Origin: DASZVB01 sp036272055
Lineage (GTDB): Bacteria > Myxococcota_A > Polyangia > Polyangiales > Polyangiaceae
Assembly: GCA_036272055.1 (NCBI GenBank)
Contig: DATAZL010000116.1
Span: 1-64,000, forward strand
Reading direction: 5' to 3'
Length of the DNA stretch: 64,000 nucleotides
How positions within the stretch are numbered: position 1 is the first letter of the stretch; each line of letters begins with the position of its first letter. A model generated the notes under the pieces. The model worked only from the letters and a program-made list of their open reading frames with translations. It searched no databases and had not been told where the DNA came from. Positions 25,923 to 34,089 of the stretch are shown here, in pieces. The translations under genes and the position numbers were made by a program.

Positions 25923-27397
25923 CAGGAGAACCTCTCGCAGGCGCCGAGCTCGGCCCGGCAGAGCTCGATCAGTGCATCACGAGCGAAGCCGCCGCCGAAC
26001 AGCAAGAGCCGCGCCGCGTCCTCTTGCTCAAAGGACATCAATGCCTGAGCGAAGTGCCGGCGCGCCGTGCCCGGGTCGCCAGCCCGCCGCGCGAGCAGGC
26101 CGAGGTGGAAGCGGGGCATCGCGAAGCTCGAGTCCGCCTGCAGCGCGAGCAGATCTTGCTCCATCGCGCCGCCACGGTCCCCGCGATTTTCCCGGCAGAG
26201 GGCGAGGATGTAACGCGCGCCGGCCCGCGTCTCGTCGAGCTCGACGAGCGCCTCGCACGTCTTCTCGGCACCGGCGACGTTCCCGTCGTGCACGAGCAGG
26301 AAGGCGCGGAGAAGGAGCTTCTGCGGCCCACCGGCGTCGGACGTCTCCACGGCGAGCATCGTCTCCACCTCGGAGATGCGTTCCTCGTGCACGAGACGCG
26401 CGGCTTGCGCGGCGTCCCACGAGGGCCGACGCTCTTCGGGAGTGACGAGGACGGCGGCGGGGCGCTCGAACGACTCCGTGAGCGACGTGACCCGATTCGC
26501 CGCGCCCCGGATCACGTCGAACCAGGCGTCCCGTTCGGCGAGCGCCGCCGCGACGGGGTTCGACGGGGAGAATGCCGCGCTCGCGACCGAGGGGAGCACG
26601 TCGCGACGGCGGTAATAGAACGCGGCGCGCCCCTCGCAGAGCTCGAAATCACGCGCGAGCGCGCGCCACGTCTCGGCGTACCCGAGGAAGAAGCACCCAC
26701 CGGGTACCAGGCTCTCGGCGATCCGTCGCGTGACGGCCTGGGTCGCGTCCGGCGTGAAGTACATGAGCACGTTACGGCAGAGGACGACGTCGAACGCTTC
26801 GCGGCGCCAGAACGCGGGATCCTGGTCGACCAGGTTTCGCTGCTCGAAGGTGACCATCCGGCGGATATCGGGATGAACCGCGTACTCGGCCCCTTCCGGC
26901 AAGAACCAGCGCCCGAGGACGTCGGCCGGCGTTTCCCGGAGCGACCACTTCGTGTAGCGAGCGCGCGCCGCCTTCCGCAGGACGCCGGCGTTGACGTCGA
27001 TGCCCACGATGGAGACGTCCGCCGACGGCCCGAGCGCCTCGCGCGCGAGGATCGCGAGCGAGTACGGCTCTTCGCCCGACGCGCAGCCGGCCGACAGGAT
27101 GCGGAGCCGCCTCGGTTGCGAGGAGAGCACCGCCTCGCAGAACGCGTCGAGCTGCTCGTGATGACGGAAGAAGTACGTCTCGGTGATCGTGAGTTCCTGC
27201 GCGAGCGCGTGGAGTTCGTCCGCGACCGATGCGTTCTCCAGTCGACCGACGTATTCCGGCATCGCGACCTTCGTTCGCTCGGCGCGCCGCTCGAGCGCCT
27301 CGGTCAGCGCGTCGAGCTTGCCGTCCTCGAAGGCGAGCCCGAGCCGGCGCGAGAGCACCGCCCGCAGGCGTTCGACGACCGCCGTCGAGGGGATCAC
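25922..27397 (-). CDS. cheR: Chemotaxis methyltransferase CheR with C-terminal TPR region
   Basis: A 491-residue protein. The CheR N-terminal helical domain is followed by the SAM-binding core with ILSAGCASGEEPYSLAI (about 100-117), ELTITETYFFRHHEQ, and FDVVLCRNVLMYFTPDA. After about residue 270 a low-complexity linker leads to TPR-like helices (about 330-475), e.g. LVELDETRAGARYILALCRENRGD and FAMPRFHLGLLARRAGDPGT. CheR fused to TPR is characteristic of WspC and some Frz/Che proteins. It methylates receptor glutamates using S-adenosylmethionine. Overlaps the preceding cheW gene by 4 bp. Confidence 0.93.
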   Translation of the reverse strand: MIPSTAVVERLRAVLSRRLGLAFEDGKLDALTEALERRAERTKVAMPEYVGRLENASVADELHALAQELTITETYFFRHHEQLDAFCEAVLSSQPRRLRILSAGCASGEEPYSLAILAREALGPSADVSIVGIDVNAGVLRKAARARYTKWSLRETPADVLGRWFLPEGAEYAVHPDIRRMVTFEQRNLVDQDPAFWRREAFDVVLCRNVLMYFTPDATQAVTRRIAESLVPGGCFFLGYAETWRALARDFELCEGRAAFYYRRRDVLPSVASAAFSPSNPVAAALAERDAWFDVIRGAANRVTSLTESFERPAAVLVTPEERRPSWDAAQAARLVHEERISEVETMLAVETSDAGGPQKLLLRAFLLVHDGNVAGAEKTCEALVELDETRAGARYILALCRENRGDRGGAMEQDLLALQADSSFAMPRFHLGLLARRAGDPGTARRHFAQALMSFEQEDAARLLLFGGGFARDALIELCRAELGACERFS

Positions 27398-27885
27398 GAC
27401 TCCCGCTCCGGCTCGGGCATCGACGCTTCCGCGAACGGAAGGAGCCTGGCCGAGTCGAGGACCAGCATTAGCTCGGCGTCTCGCGCTGCGAGCGTCGCAA
27501 CTGCCGTCTCGTCTGCGCCCGCGAGCAGACGGGGAACCTCCCTGCTCGTGCTCTCCGGTAGAGAGCCGACGCCGATCACCGCGTCCACCCGGATTGCGAT
27601 CGTACGTGATCCAACTCGAAGCAAGACGAACCGAGTCGGTTCCGTTTCGTCCTTTGCACCCAGCAACCGACCGAGGTCGATCACCGGGACATGCTCACCG
27701 CGAATGCGCGAGAGCCCGGCGACGAAGGTCGGCGCGCCGGCGAATGGTTCGATGGCGAGTGGCCGCATCGTCTCGACGACGTGCGTGAGTGGCAGCGCGC
27801 ACGTACGAGCGCCGGCGCGGCAGATCAGGACCGCGCCCGCACCCGTCACCGTGGCAGCATCCGCCGACTCCATCATCGTCCCCAT
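27394..27885 (-). CDS. cheW: CheW-like scaffold protein (first copy), first gene of operon
   Basis: A 163-residue CheW: AVLICRAGARTCALPLTHVVE, FVAGLSRIRGEHVPVIDLGRLLG and FVLLRVGSRTIAIRVDAVIGV give the SH3-like halves. The start may be ATG 27885, or the ATG pair at 27876/27873 preceded by GGGGAC. It opens the eight-gene minus-strand chemosensory operon, so the promoter should lie in 27886-28100. It and the second CheW differ strongly, which suggests separate receptor or CheA partners rather than redundancy. Confidence 0.88.
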   Translation of the reverse strand: MGTMMESADAATVTGAGAVLICRAGARTCALPLTHVVETMRPLAIEPFAGAPTFVAGLSRIRGEHVPVIDLGRLLGAKDETEPTRFVLLRVGSRTIAIRVDAVIGVGSLPESTSREVPRLLAGADETAVATLAARDAELMLVLDSARLLPFAEASMPEPERES

Positions 27886-28361
27886 CGAGCTTCACGCAGT
27901 CGAAGCCCTCGTTCGGAACTCGAGATGGTACACGATAGGTTTCCGCACCCCTGAACAAACCGAGTACAAAAGCGGGGCGTTCAGCCACGGGTCATGGTCA
28001 CGGTCGCGATGCTCGGGCAGTCATCGTCATTTCCATGACCGCTTCATGACGGCGACGCCGCGGGCACCATCGGCGAGCCGGCCGACGTGCGTCGACCAGA
28101 GTGGACACATCTCTCTCTATCTTCACGCGGGTTGCGCGTGCTTCCGGCCGTTCGCCACCGACACACTCGCGCGGGATATCCAACTCGTTTACGCGCTGGC
28201 TATTGAACCAAGTTGCCGGCACCAGTGTGCGTCACTCACCTACTCCGGCGCCGAGCGAGAGACTCCATACTTGTGACGGCGCCCATGCATGCGATTCCGC
28301 AAGCCGGTTTCGCCGGCGGGCGTGCACCGGTCGGCGCGGTTAGACTGAAGAGGTGAGCGCC
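27886..28361. other. Divergent intergenic region between chemosensory and phenylalanine operons
   Basis: No supportable gene lies in these 476 bases; the open frames here have no family features or good ribosome-binding sites. The GC content is visibly lower than in flanking genes, and an interrupted inverted repeat (GGTCATGG near 27996, CCATGACC near 28034) is present. Promoters for the minus-strand cheW operon and the plus-strand hydroxylase operon must lie here, but I cannot place them. Confidence 0.5.
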
Positions 28362-30107
28362 ATGGCACCGGCGAGCACGATCCCCGGACATCTCCGCCGC
28401 TTCGTCGTCCGGCAGGATTACGCCAAGTACACGGAGCAAGACCAGGCGGTCTGGCGCTTCGTCGTCCTCCAGACTCATTCGCGTCTGCTGACGACCGCGC
28501 ACGACGCCTACGCGAAGGGGTTCGACGCCGCCGGGATCTCCGTCGATCGCATTCCTCGCGTCGACGAGATGAACGACAAGCTCGGCCGGTTCGGCTGGGG
28601 CGCGGTCTGCGTCGATGGATTCATTTCACCGCGCGCGTTCCAGGCCTTCCAGGCGCGCGGGATCCTGCCGATCGCGGCCGACATCCGGACGTCGAAGCAT
28701 CTGACGTACACACCCGCGCCGGACATCATCCACGAAGCGGCAGGTCACGCGCCGTTCCTCGCCGACGCACGCTACGCGCGCTACGTACGGCGAATCGGCG
28801 AGGTCGCACGGCGCGCCTTCGCGGTGCCTTCCGACCGCGCCGTCTACGACGCGATCTACCAGCTCTCGGAGCTGAAGGAGGATCCGGCAAGCACGCTTCT
28901 CCAGGTACGGCGCGCCGAACAGGCGCTGTCGACCGCAACGTCGCTCGTCACCGAGACGAGCGAGTCGGCGAAGATCGCGCGCCTCTACTGGTGGACGGCA
29001 GAGTACGGCCTCGTCGGCAGCGCGAGCGATTTCCGTCTGTACGGGGCCGGGCTTCTCTCGTCGATCGGCGAGGGCTACTTCTGCCGACTCCCCGACGTGA
29101 AGAAGCTCGCGCTGACGAGAGAGTGCGTCGAGTTCGACTACGACGTCACTCGCGCACAGCCGCAACTCTTCGTCGCGAAAAACTTCGGACAGCTCGAAGA
29201 AGTGCTCGACGAGGTCGACGCGACGCTCTCATATCGCACCGGCGGCGTGGGCGCGCTCGCGATGGCGAAGCGCAGCGAGGAGCTCGCGACCGTCGCGCTC
29301 GACTCGGGCGTCGAGGTGATCGGCGTGGTCACCACGACGCTGACGCACGAGGGACGTCCGTCGCTCATCGGCTTCAAGGGACCGACGGCGCTCGCACACG
29401 GCGGCATGCTCGTCGACGGCATGCCACGACGCACGGACTACCTCTTGCCGCTCGGCGTCCTCCTCGACGGTACGCCGCTCTCGTCGCTGACGCCGGACGA
29501 CGTGCTCTCGCGTGCGCCGAGCGGGAACCTCATCCTCGAGCTCCGGTCCGGTCTCGTCATCACCGGCGGCGTTCGCGCGATGGTGCCGATGAACGGCCGC
29601 GTCGGCGCGCTCCTGCTCTCGGAGTTCGAGCTGTGGCGCGGCGAGGAGCGGCTCCTCCGTGCCAATCACTACGCGCTCGCCCTCGGTGCGTCGGTCGAGA
29701 CGGCCTGGGCGGGAGCTCCCGATGCTTTCTTCCCCGACAGCCCTGCATCGACGGTGACGGTACCGAAGGCCCGCACCTTCAGCGAGCCGGAGCTCGAGAT
29801 GATTGCGCTCTACGATCGAGCCATCACGGCGTTCGGGAGCTCGTTCGGGAGCGCGACGGTCGCCGAGCTCGCAGTCATCCTCGCGCAGCTCGACGACTCG
29901 TTCCCCGACGAGTGGCTCCTCAGGTGGAACCTGCTCGAGAGCCTGGCCAAACTCGGGGAAGGCTCGGATCTCGCCGGACGTCTCGAGCGCGATCTCGAAC
30001 GCCTCGAGCTCCGCTACGACGGAAAGGAACCCATCGCCACCGGTCTCGACTACGTGCGGTCGCTCCTCGGGCTCGAGCCGTCGCGCGGCCACCGCAACGC
30101 CGGTTGA
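28362..30107 (+). CDS. phhA: Aromatic amino acid (phenylalanine) hydroxylase, long form
   Basis: A 581-residue pterin-dependent non-heme iron hydroxylase that converts phenylalanine to tyrosine. The iron triad is His124 and His129 (PDIIHEAAGHAPF) with Glu214 (WWTAEYGLVG), as in the AAH family. The catalytic part ends near residue 290. The C-terminal 290 residues are an extra region of mostly beta and then helical character, not found in the short (about 260-300 aa) proteobacterial enzymes. ATG 28362 is preferred since GAGGTGA precedes it by 5 bases; a GTG at 28353 is in frame. First gene of a five-gene catabolic operon. No pterin carbinolamine dehydratase gene is nearby. Confidence 0.9.
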   Translation: MAPASTIPGHLRRFVVRQDYAKYTEQDQAVWRFVVLQTHSRLLTTAHDAYAKGFDAAGISVDRIPRVDEMNDKLGRFGWGAVCVDGFISPRAFQAFQARGILPIAADIRTSKHLTYTPAPDIIHEAAGHAPFLADARYARYVRRIGEVARRAFAVPSDRAVYDAIYQLSELKEDPASTLLQVRRAEQALSTATSLVTETSESAKIARLYWWTAEYGLVGSASDFRLYGAGLLSSIGEGYFCRLPDVKKLALTRECVEFDYDVTRAQPQLFVAKNFGQLEEVLDEVDATLSYRTGGVGALAMAKRSEELATVALDSGVEVIGVVTTTLTHEGRPSLIGFKGPTALAHGGMLVDGMPRRTDYLLPLGVLLDGTPLSSLTPDDVLSRAPSGNLILELRSGLVITGGVRAMVPMNGRVGALLLSEFELWRGEERLLRANHYALALGASVETAWAGAPDAFFPDSPASTVTVPKARTFSEPELEMIALYDRAITAFGSSFGSATVAELAVILAQLDDSFPDEWLLRWNLLESLAKLGEGSDLAGRLERDLERLELRYDGKEPIATGLDYVRSLLGLEPSRGHRNAG

Positions 30108-30120
30108 AGGAGCGCCCCAG

Positions 30121-31095
30121 GTGCGGCTAGCAACGCTACGCGACGGGACTTCGGACGGGACGCTGATCGTCGTCGCTCACGACGCCGTGCGCTTCACGCG
30201 AGCCACGGCGATCGCGCGCACCATGCAAGCGGCGCAGGACGACTGGGAGCGCGCACGTCCCGCCCTCGAAGAGCTCGCGCTGTCGCTCGACGGGACCCCT
30301 TCGTCGGGCGAACCACTCGACGTCGGCGCGCTCGCGGCGCCGCTCCCGCGAGCGTATGAGTGGATCGACGGCTCGGCGTACCTCTCCCACATCGCGCTGG
30401 TCCGGAAGGCGCGCGGCGCCGCGCTACCGGCGACGCTGCAGACCGAGCCGCTCGTCTATCAGGGCGGCTCCGGCGTGCTCCTCGGTGCTCGCGACGCCCT
30501 GGCGCTCGGGAACACCGAGTGGGGGCTCGACTTCGAGGGCGAGGTCGCCGTGATGGTCGGCCCGGTGGCGCGCGCGACGCGAGCCGACCGAGCCGCGCCC
30601 CACGTTCGCCTGGTGATGCTCGCGAACGACGTCACCTATCGCGGCCTGGTGCCCGCGGAGCTCGAGAAGGGGTTCGGCTTCTTCGTGTCGAAGCCGGCGA
30701 CGGCGTTCTCGCCGTTCGCGGTGACGCCGGACGAGCTCGGTCCGGCGTGGCGAGACGGTCGCGTCCATCTGCGACTTCGCTCCACCCTGAACGGCACCCT
30801 GGTCGGCGATCCCGATACCGGCGAGCCGATGCATTTTTCGTTCTTCGACCTCGTCGCGCACGTCACGAAGACCCGTAGCCTGACGGCGGGGACCGTCATC
30901 GGCAGCGGCACGGTATCCAACGAAGATCCGGCGCGCGGCGTCTCCTGTCTCGTCGAGCGGCGGACGCGGGAGACCATCGAGCTCGGGAGCCCGCGCACGC
31001 CGTATCTCGGCGCCGGCGACCGGATCCGGATCGAGATGCTCGACGCCAACGGACGGAACGTGTTCGGCAGCATCGACCAGGAGGTCGTCGGTTGA
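30121..31095 (+). CDS. fahA: Fumarylacetoacetate hydrolase family protein
   Basis: A 324-residue enzyme that cleaves fumarylacetoacetate to fumarate and acetoacetate, the last step of tyrosine breakdown. It has the FAH fold signatures LDFEGEVAVMVG (acidic metal ligands), MLANDVTYRGL, GFGFFVSKPATAFSPF, and GTVIGSGTVSNEDPARG. Start is GTG 30121 with AAGGAG eight bases upstream; the frame is open to 29803 but overlaps the hydroxylase gene. It is the short bacterial type, lacking the SH3-like N-terminal domain of animal FAH. Its stop overlaps the TTG start of the isomerase gene. Confidence 0.9.
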   Translation: MRLATLRDGTSDGTLIVVAHDAVRFTRATAIARTMQAAQDDWERARPALEELALSLDGTPSSGEPLDVGALAAPLPRAYEWIDGSAYLSHIALVRKARGAALPATLQTEPLVYQGGSGVLLGARDALALGNTEWGLDFEGEVAVMVGPVARATRADRAAPHVRLVMLANDVTYRGLVPAELEKGFGFFVSKPATAFSPFAVTPDELGPAWRDGRVHLRLRSTLNGTLVGDPDTGEPMHFSFFDLVAHVTKTRSLTAGTVIGSGTVSNEDPARGVSCLVERRTRETIELGSPRTPYLGAGDRIRIEMLDANGRNVFGSIDQEVVG

Positions 31096-31748
31096 AGCTC
31101 TACTCTTACTATCGCTCGAGCTCCGCGTGGCGCGTCCGCATCGTGCTCGAGCTGAAGGGCGTCTCGTACGAGTACGAGGCGGTGAACCTCGCACCCGACG
31201 TGTCGGAGCAAGCGAAGCCCGGCTTCGAAGCCGTGAATCCGCTGCGCCAGATCCCGACCCTCGAGTGGAGAGAGAACGACGAGCTCGTGCGGCTCACGCA
31301 GTCCGTCGCGATCAGCGAGTACCTCGACGAGGTGCACCCCGAGCCGCGTCTCCTGCCGAGACCGCCGCTCGCGCGAGCACGCGTCCGGCAGCTCGTCGAG
31401 ATCGTCGCGTCGGGCATCCAGCCACTCCAGAACACCAGCACGCTCGCGGCCGTGAGTCGGCTCACGACGCGGGAAGAAGCGCGTGCCTGGGGCCATGCGG
31501 CGATCGCCCGCGGTCTGCCCGCGCTGGAGTCGCTCATCCTGCAATCGGGCGGAAAATACGCGGTGGGCGACGACGTCACCCTCGCCGACGCGTTCATCGT
31601 TCCGCAGCTCTACAACGCGCGCCGCTTCGAGGTCGACTTGCGGCCCTTTCCGCGGCTCGTCGAGGTCGACGCGCGCGCCTCGGCTCTCGACGCCTTCGTT
31701 CGCGCCCACCCGGATAGCCAGAGCGATTCCCCCACGCACGCCCGCTGA
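31092..31748 (+). CDS. maiA: Maleylacetoacetate isomerase (zeta-class GST)
   Basis: A 218-residue glutathione S-transferase-fold protein. The zeta-class active-site motif SSSAWRVRI at residues 8-16 and the NPLRQIPTLEW cis-proline segment bind glutathione. It isomerises maleylacetoacetate to fumarylacetoacetate. Start is TTG 31092 (TTGA overlap with the fahA stop), a rare start that the overlap and the KLYSYYRSSS N-terminus both support. Sits mid-operon, 15 bp before the dioxygenase gene. Confidence 0.92.
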   Translation: MKLYSYYRSSSAWRVRIVLELKGVSYEYEAVNLAPDVSEQAKPGFEAVNPLRQIPTLEWRENDELVRLTQSVAISEYLDEVHPEPRLLPRPPLARARVRQLVEIVASGIQPLQNTSTLAAVSRLTTREEARAWGHAAIARGLPALESLILQSGGKYAVGDDVTLADAFIVPQLYNARRFEVDLRPFPRLVEVDARASALDAFVRAHPDSQSDSPTHAR

Positions 31749-31763
31749 ACGAAAGGACGAGCC

Positions 31764-32912
31764 ATGAGCCTTCCCTCTCTCGGCATCAAGCGCCTGCTCG
31801 GCTTGCACTACTACGTGAGGAATCTGGAACGTAGCCGTGAGTTCTACCTGAACAAGCTCGGCTTTCAGGAGGCGGGGCGGAGCAGCATCGAGCTCGAGCA
31901 GAGTGGGCACCAGCGCTCCATCGTCTTCCAGTCGGGAGAGATCGTCGTCACCTGCTCGACGCCGCTCGGTGAAGGTGGGCGCGCGCACCGCTATCTGTCG
32001 AAACACCCCGACGGCGTCGGCACCATCGCCTTCGAGGTGAGCGACATCGAGAAGACGTTCGCCCTCCTCGAGGAGCGTGGAGGGACGGCGATCACGGACG
32101 TGAAGTCGTTCCCCGAGCCCGATGGGAACATCGAGACGTTCTCGATCACGACGCCGTTCGGTGACACCACGTTTCGTTTCACCGAGCGCAAGGGGGCGAA
32201 GGGAATCTATCCAGGCATGGAGCCGCTACCGGTGACCGGCTCGACGGATTCTGCCGGGCTCTTCGCGATCGACCACGTGACGTCGAATTTCCAGACCATG
32301 AAGCCAGCGCTCCTCTGGCTCGAGCACGTCATGGGCTTCGAGCCGCTCTGGGAGGTCGAGTTTCACACCCGCGACGTCGCAAAATACGAGATCCGCGACG
32401 GCTCCGGCCTCCGCTCCAAGGTGATGTGGGAGCCCGAGTCCGGCATCAAGTTCGCGAACAACGAGCCGTACCGGCCAGCCTTCAAGCTGTCGCAGATCAA
32501 CCAGTTCTACGAGGAGCACCGGGGCGACGGCGTGCAGCACGCAGCGCTCGCTACGCGCGACATCATCGGAACGGTCGAGACGTTGAAGCGGCGCGGCGTG
32601 GAGCTGATGCCGACTCCTCGCACGTACTACGAGGCGCTCCCCGAACGTCTCGAGCGCCTCGGCATCGAACTCGAAGAAGAGCTCGGGACGCTCGAGGAGC
32701 TCGGCATCCTCGTCGACGGCTCCGGCCCCGGTCGTTATCTGCTCCAGATTTTCCTGCGCGACTCGGCCGGCCTCTATCACGCGCGCGAGGCCGGACCCTT
32801 CTTCTTCGAGGTGATCCAGCGAAAGGGCGATCAGGGCTTCGGCGCGGGGAACTTCCGTGCGCTCTTCGAGAGCATCGAGCGGGAACAGCACGCCACGTCG
32901 GGAGGGAGCTGA
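31764..32912 (+). CDS. hppD: 4-hydroxyphenylpyruvate dioxygenase
   Basis: A 382-residue Fe(II) dioxygenase producing homogentisate from 4-hydroxyphenylpyruvate. Two VOC-type halves; the iron ligands of the second half are His171 (IDHVTSNF), His259 (GVQHAAL) and Glu349 (FFFEVIQRKG). The terminal GAGNFRALFESIEREQ is the gating helix segment typical of the family. Strong ribosome-binding site (GAAAGGACGAG) before ATG 31764. The stop is immediately followed by the ATG of the homogentisate dioxygenase gene. Confidence 0.95.
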   Translation: MSLPSLGIKRLLGLHYYVRNLERSREFYLNKLGFQEAGRSSIELEQSGHQRSIVFQSGEIVVTCSTPLGEGGRAHRYLSKHPDGVGTIAFEVSDIEKTFALLEERGGTAITDVKSFPEPDGNIETFSITTPFGDTTFRFTERKGAKGIYPGMEPLPVTGSTDSAGLFAIDHVTSNFQTMKPALLWLEHVMGFEPLWEVEFHTRDVAKYEIRDGSGLRSKVMWEPESGIKFANNEPYRPAFKLSQINQFYEEHRGDGVQHAALATRDIIGTVETLKRRGVELMPTPRTYYEALPERLERLGIELEEELGTLEELGILVDGSGPGRYLLQIFLRDSAGLYHAREAGPFFFEVIQRKGDQGFGAGNFRALFESIEREQHATSGGS

Positions 32913-34082
32913 ATGCTCGACCGCGTCGCCGTCGGCGAGCTTCCCCCGAAGCACCATCTCGCGCTGCGGGGCCCCGCCGGAGAACTCAGGTACGAGGAGT
33001 GCCTGACCCGCGCCGGCTTCGACGGGCCTTACACGATCCTCTATCACGTCCACCGGCCGCACGCGCTCGCGCCGGCCCCGTCGGGGCACGTCGCGGTGTC
33101 ACCGCGCGCGCGTCGCGCCGCGGACGACGACTCGGGGCTCCGTAGACGTCACTACCGTACCCAGGCCCACGGCGTCGGCGGACCGCCGATGGACGCGCGG
33201 CTACCGGTGCTCTTCAACGACGACGTCGTCATCGGCATCCTCAAGGCCACGGCGGACGACCCGGCGTACTTCGTGAACGCCGACGGTGACGAGCTCCTCT
33301 TCGTGCTCGCGGGTCGTGGATTGGTTCGCAGCGTCGTCGGCGACGTCGCGTTCGGGCCGAACGACTACGTCTGCGTCCCGCGTGGGATGCTTCACCGCAT
33401 CGTCCTCGAGGACGGCGCGCTCGACGCGCTGACCATCGAGTGCCGCGGCGGCGTCGGCGTCCCCCGCCAGTGGCGAAACGAAGCCGGACAGCTCCGGATG
33501 GACGCGCCCTACTCGCATCGTGATTTCCGGCGCCCCACGTTTCGCGGACCGCTCGACGAGGGCATCCGCGACGTCGTCGTGCAGCGAAACGGCACGTACC
33601 ACGGGTTCCGCTACTCGCACTCGCCGCTCGACGTGCTCGGCTGGGACGGCGCGGTGTACCCGTTCGCATTTCCGATCCTCGCGTTTCAGCCCAGGGTGAG
33701 CTCGGTGCACCTGCCGCCGACGTGGCACGGCACGTTCGCCGCGCGCGGCGCGCTCGTCTCGAGCTTCGTGCCGCGGCCGCTCGATTTTCACCCCGACGCC
33801 GTCCCGTGTCCGTACCCGCACTCGTCCGTAGACGTCGACGAGGTGCTCTTCTACGCGAGCGCGACCTTCACGTCGCGCCTGGGGATCGGACCGGGGAGCA
33901 TCACCTTGCACCCCGCGGGGCTCCCTCACGGCCCGCACCCCGGCCGCTACGAAGCGTCACCCGTTACGCGACACACCGACGAGATCGCCGTGATGCTCGA
34001 TTGCGAGAAACCCCTCGTCCCGACGGCGCAGGCGCGCACCATCGAGGATCCGGATTACGAGACGAGCTTCAGCGCCGGGTGA
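32913..34082 (+). CDS. hmgA: Homogentisate 1,2-dioxygenase
   Basis: A 389-residue cupin-fold iron dioxygenase opening the homogentisate ring to maleylacetoacetate. Family landmarks: PVLFNDDVVIGILK, YVCVPRGMLHRIV, HLPPTWHGTFAARGALVSSFVPR, then CPYPHSSVDVDEVLFYASATF and LHPAGLPHGPHPG, holding the iron His/Glu ligands. It is shorter than the roughly 440-residue human and Pseudomonas forms and matches the compact bacterial type. ATG follows the hppD TGA with no gap. It closes the operon and ends 7 bp from the convergent copper-protein gene. Confidence 0.92.
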   Translation: MLDRVAVGELPPKHHLALRGPAGELRYEECLTRAGFDGPYTILYHVHRPHALAPAPSGHVAVSPRARRAADDDSGLRRRHYRTQAHGVGGPPMDARLPVLFNDDVVIGILKATADDPAYFVNADGDELLFVLAGRGLVRSVVGDVAFGPNDYVCVPRGMLHRIVLEDGALDALTIECRGGVGVPRQWRNEAGQLRMDAPYSHRDFRRPTFRGPLDEGIRDVVVQRNGTYHGFRYSHSPLDVLGWDGAVYPFAFPILAFQPRVSSVHLPPTWHGTFAARGALVSSFVPRPLDFHPDAVPCPYPHSSVDVDEVLFYASATFTSRLGIGPGSITLHPAGLPHGPHPGRYEASPVTRHTDEIAVMLDCEKPLVPTAQARTIEDPDYETSFSAG

Positions 34083-34089
34083 AAGCTCG

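Noticed and set aside
28200..28230. Possible sigma-54 promoter (GGCAC and TGC boxes near 28215)
   Set aside because: The GG-to-GC spacing is one base short of the invariant spacing, so it fails the consensus.
27890..28350. Small open frames in the cheW-phhA intergenic region
   Set aside because: No ribosome-binding site, no signal peptide and no conserved-looking pattern; the region is better explained as divergent promoters.
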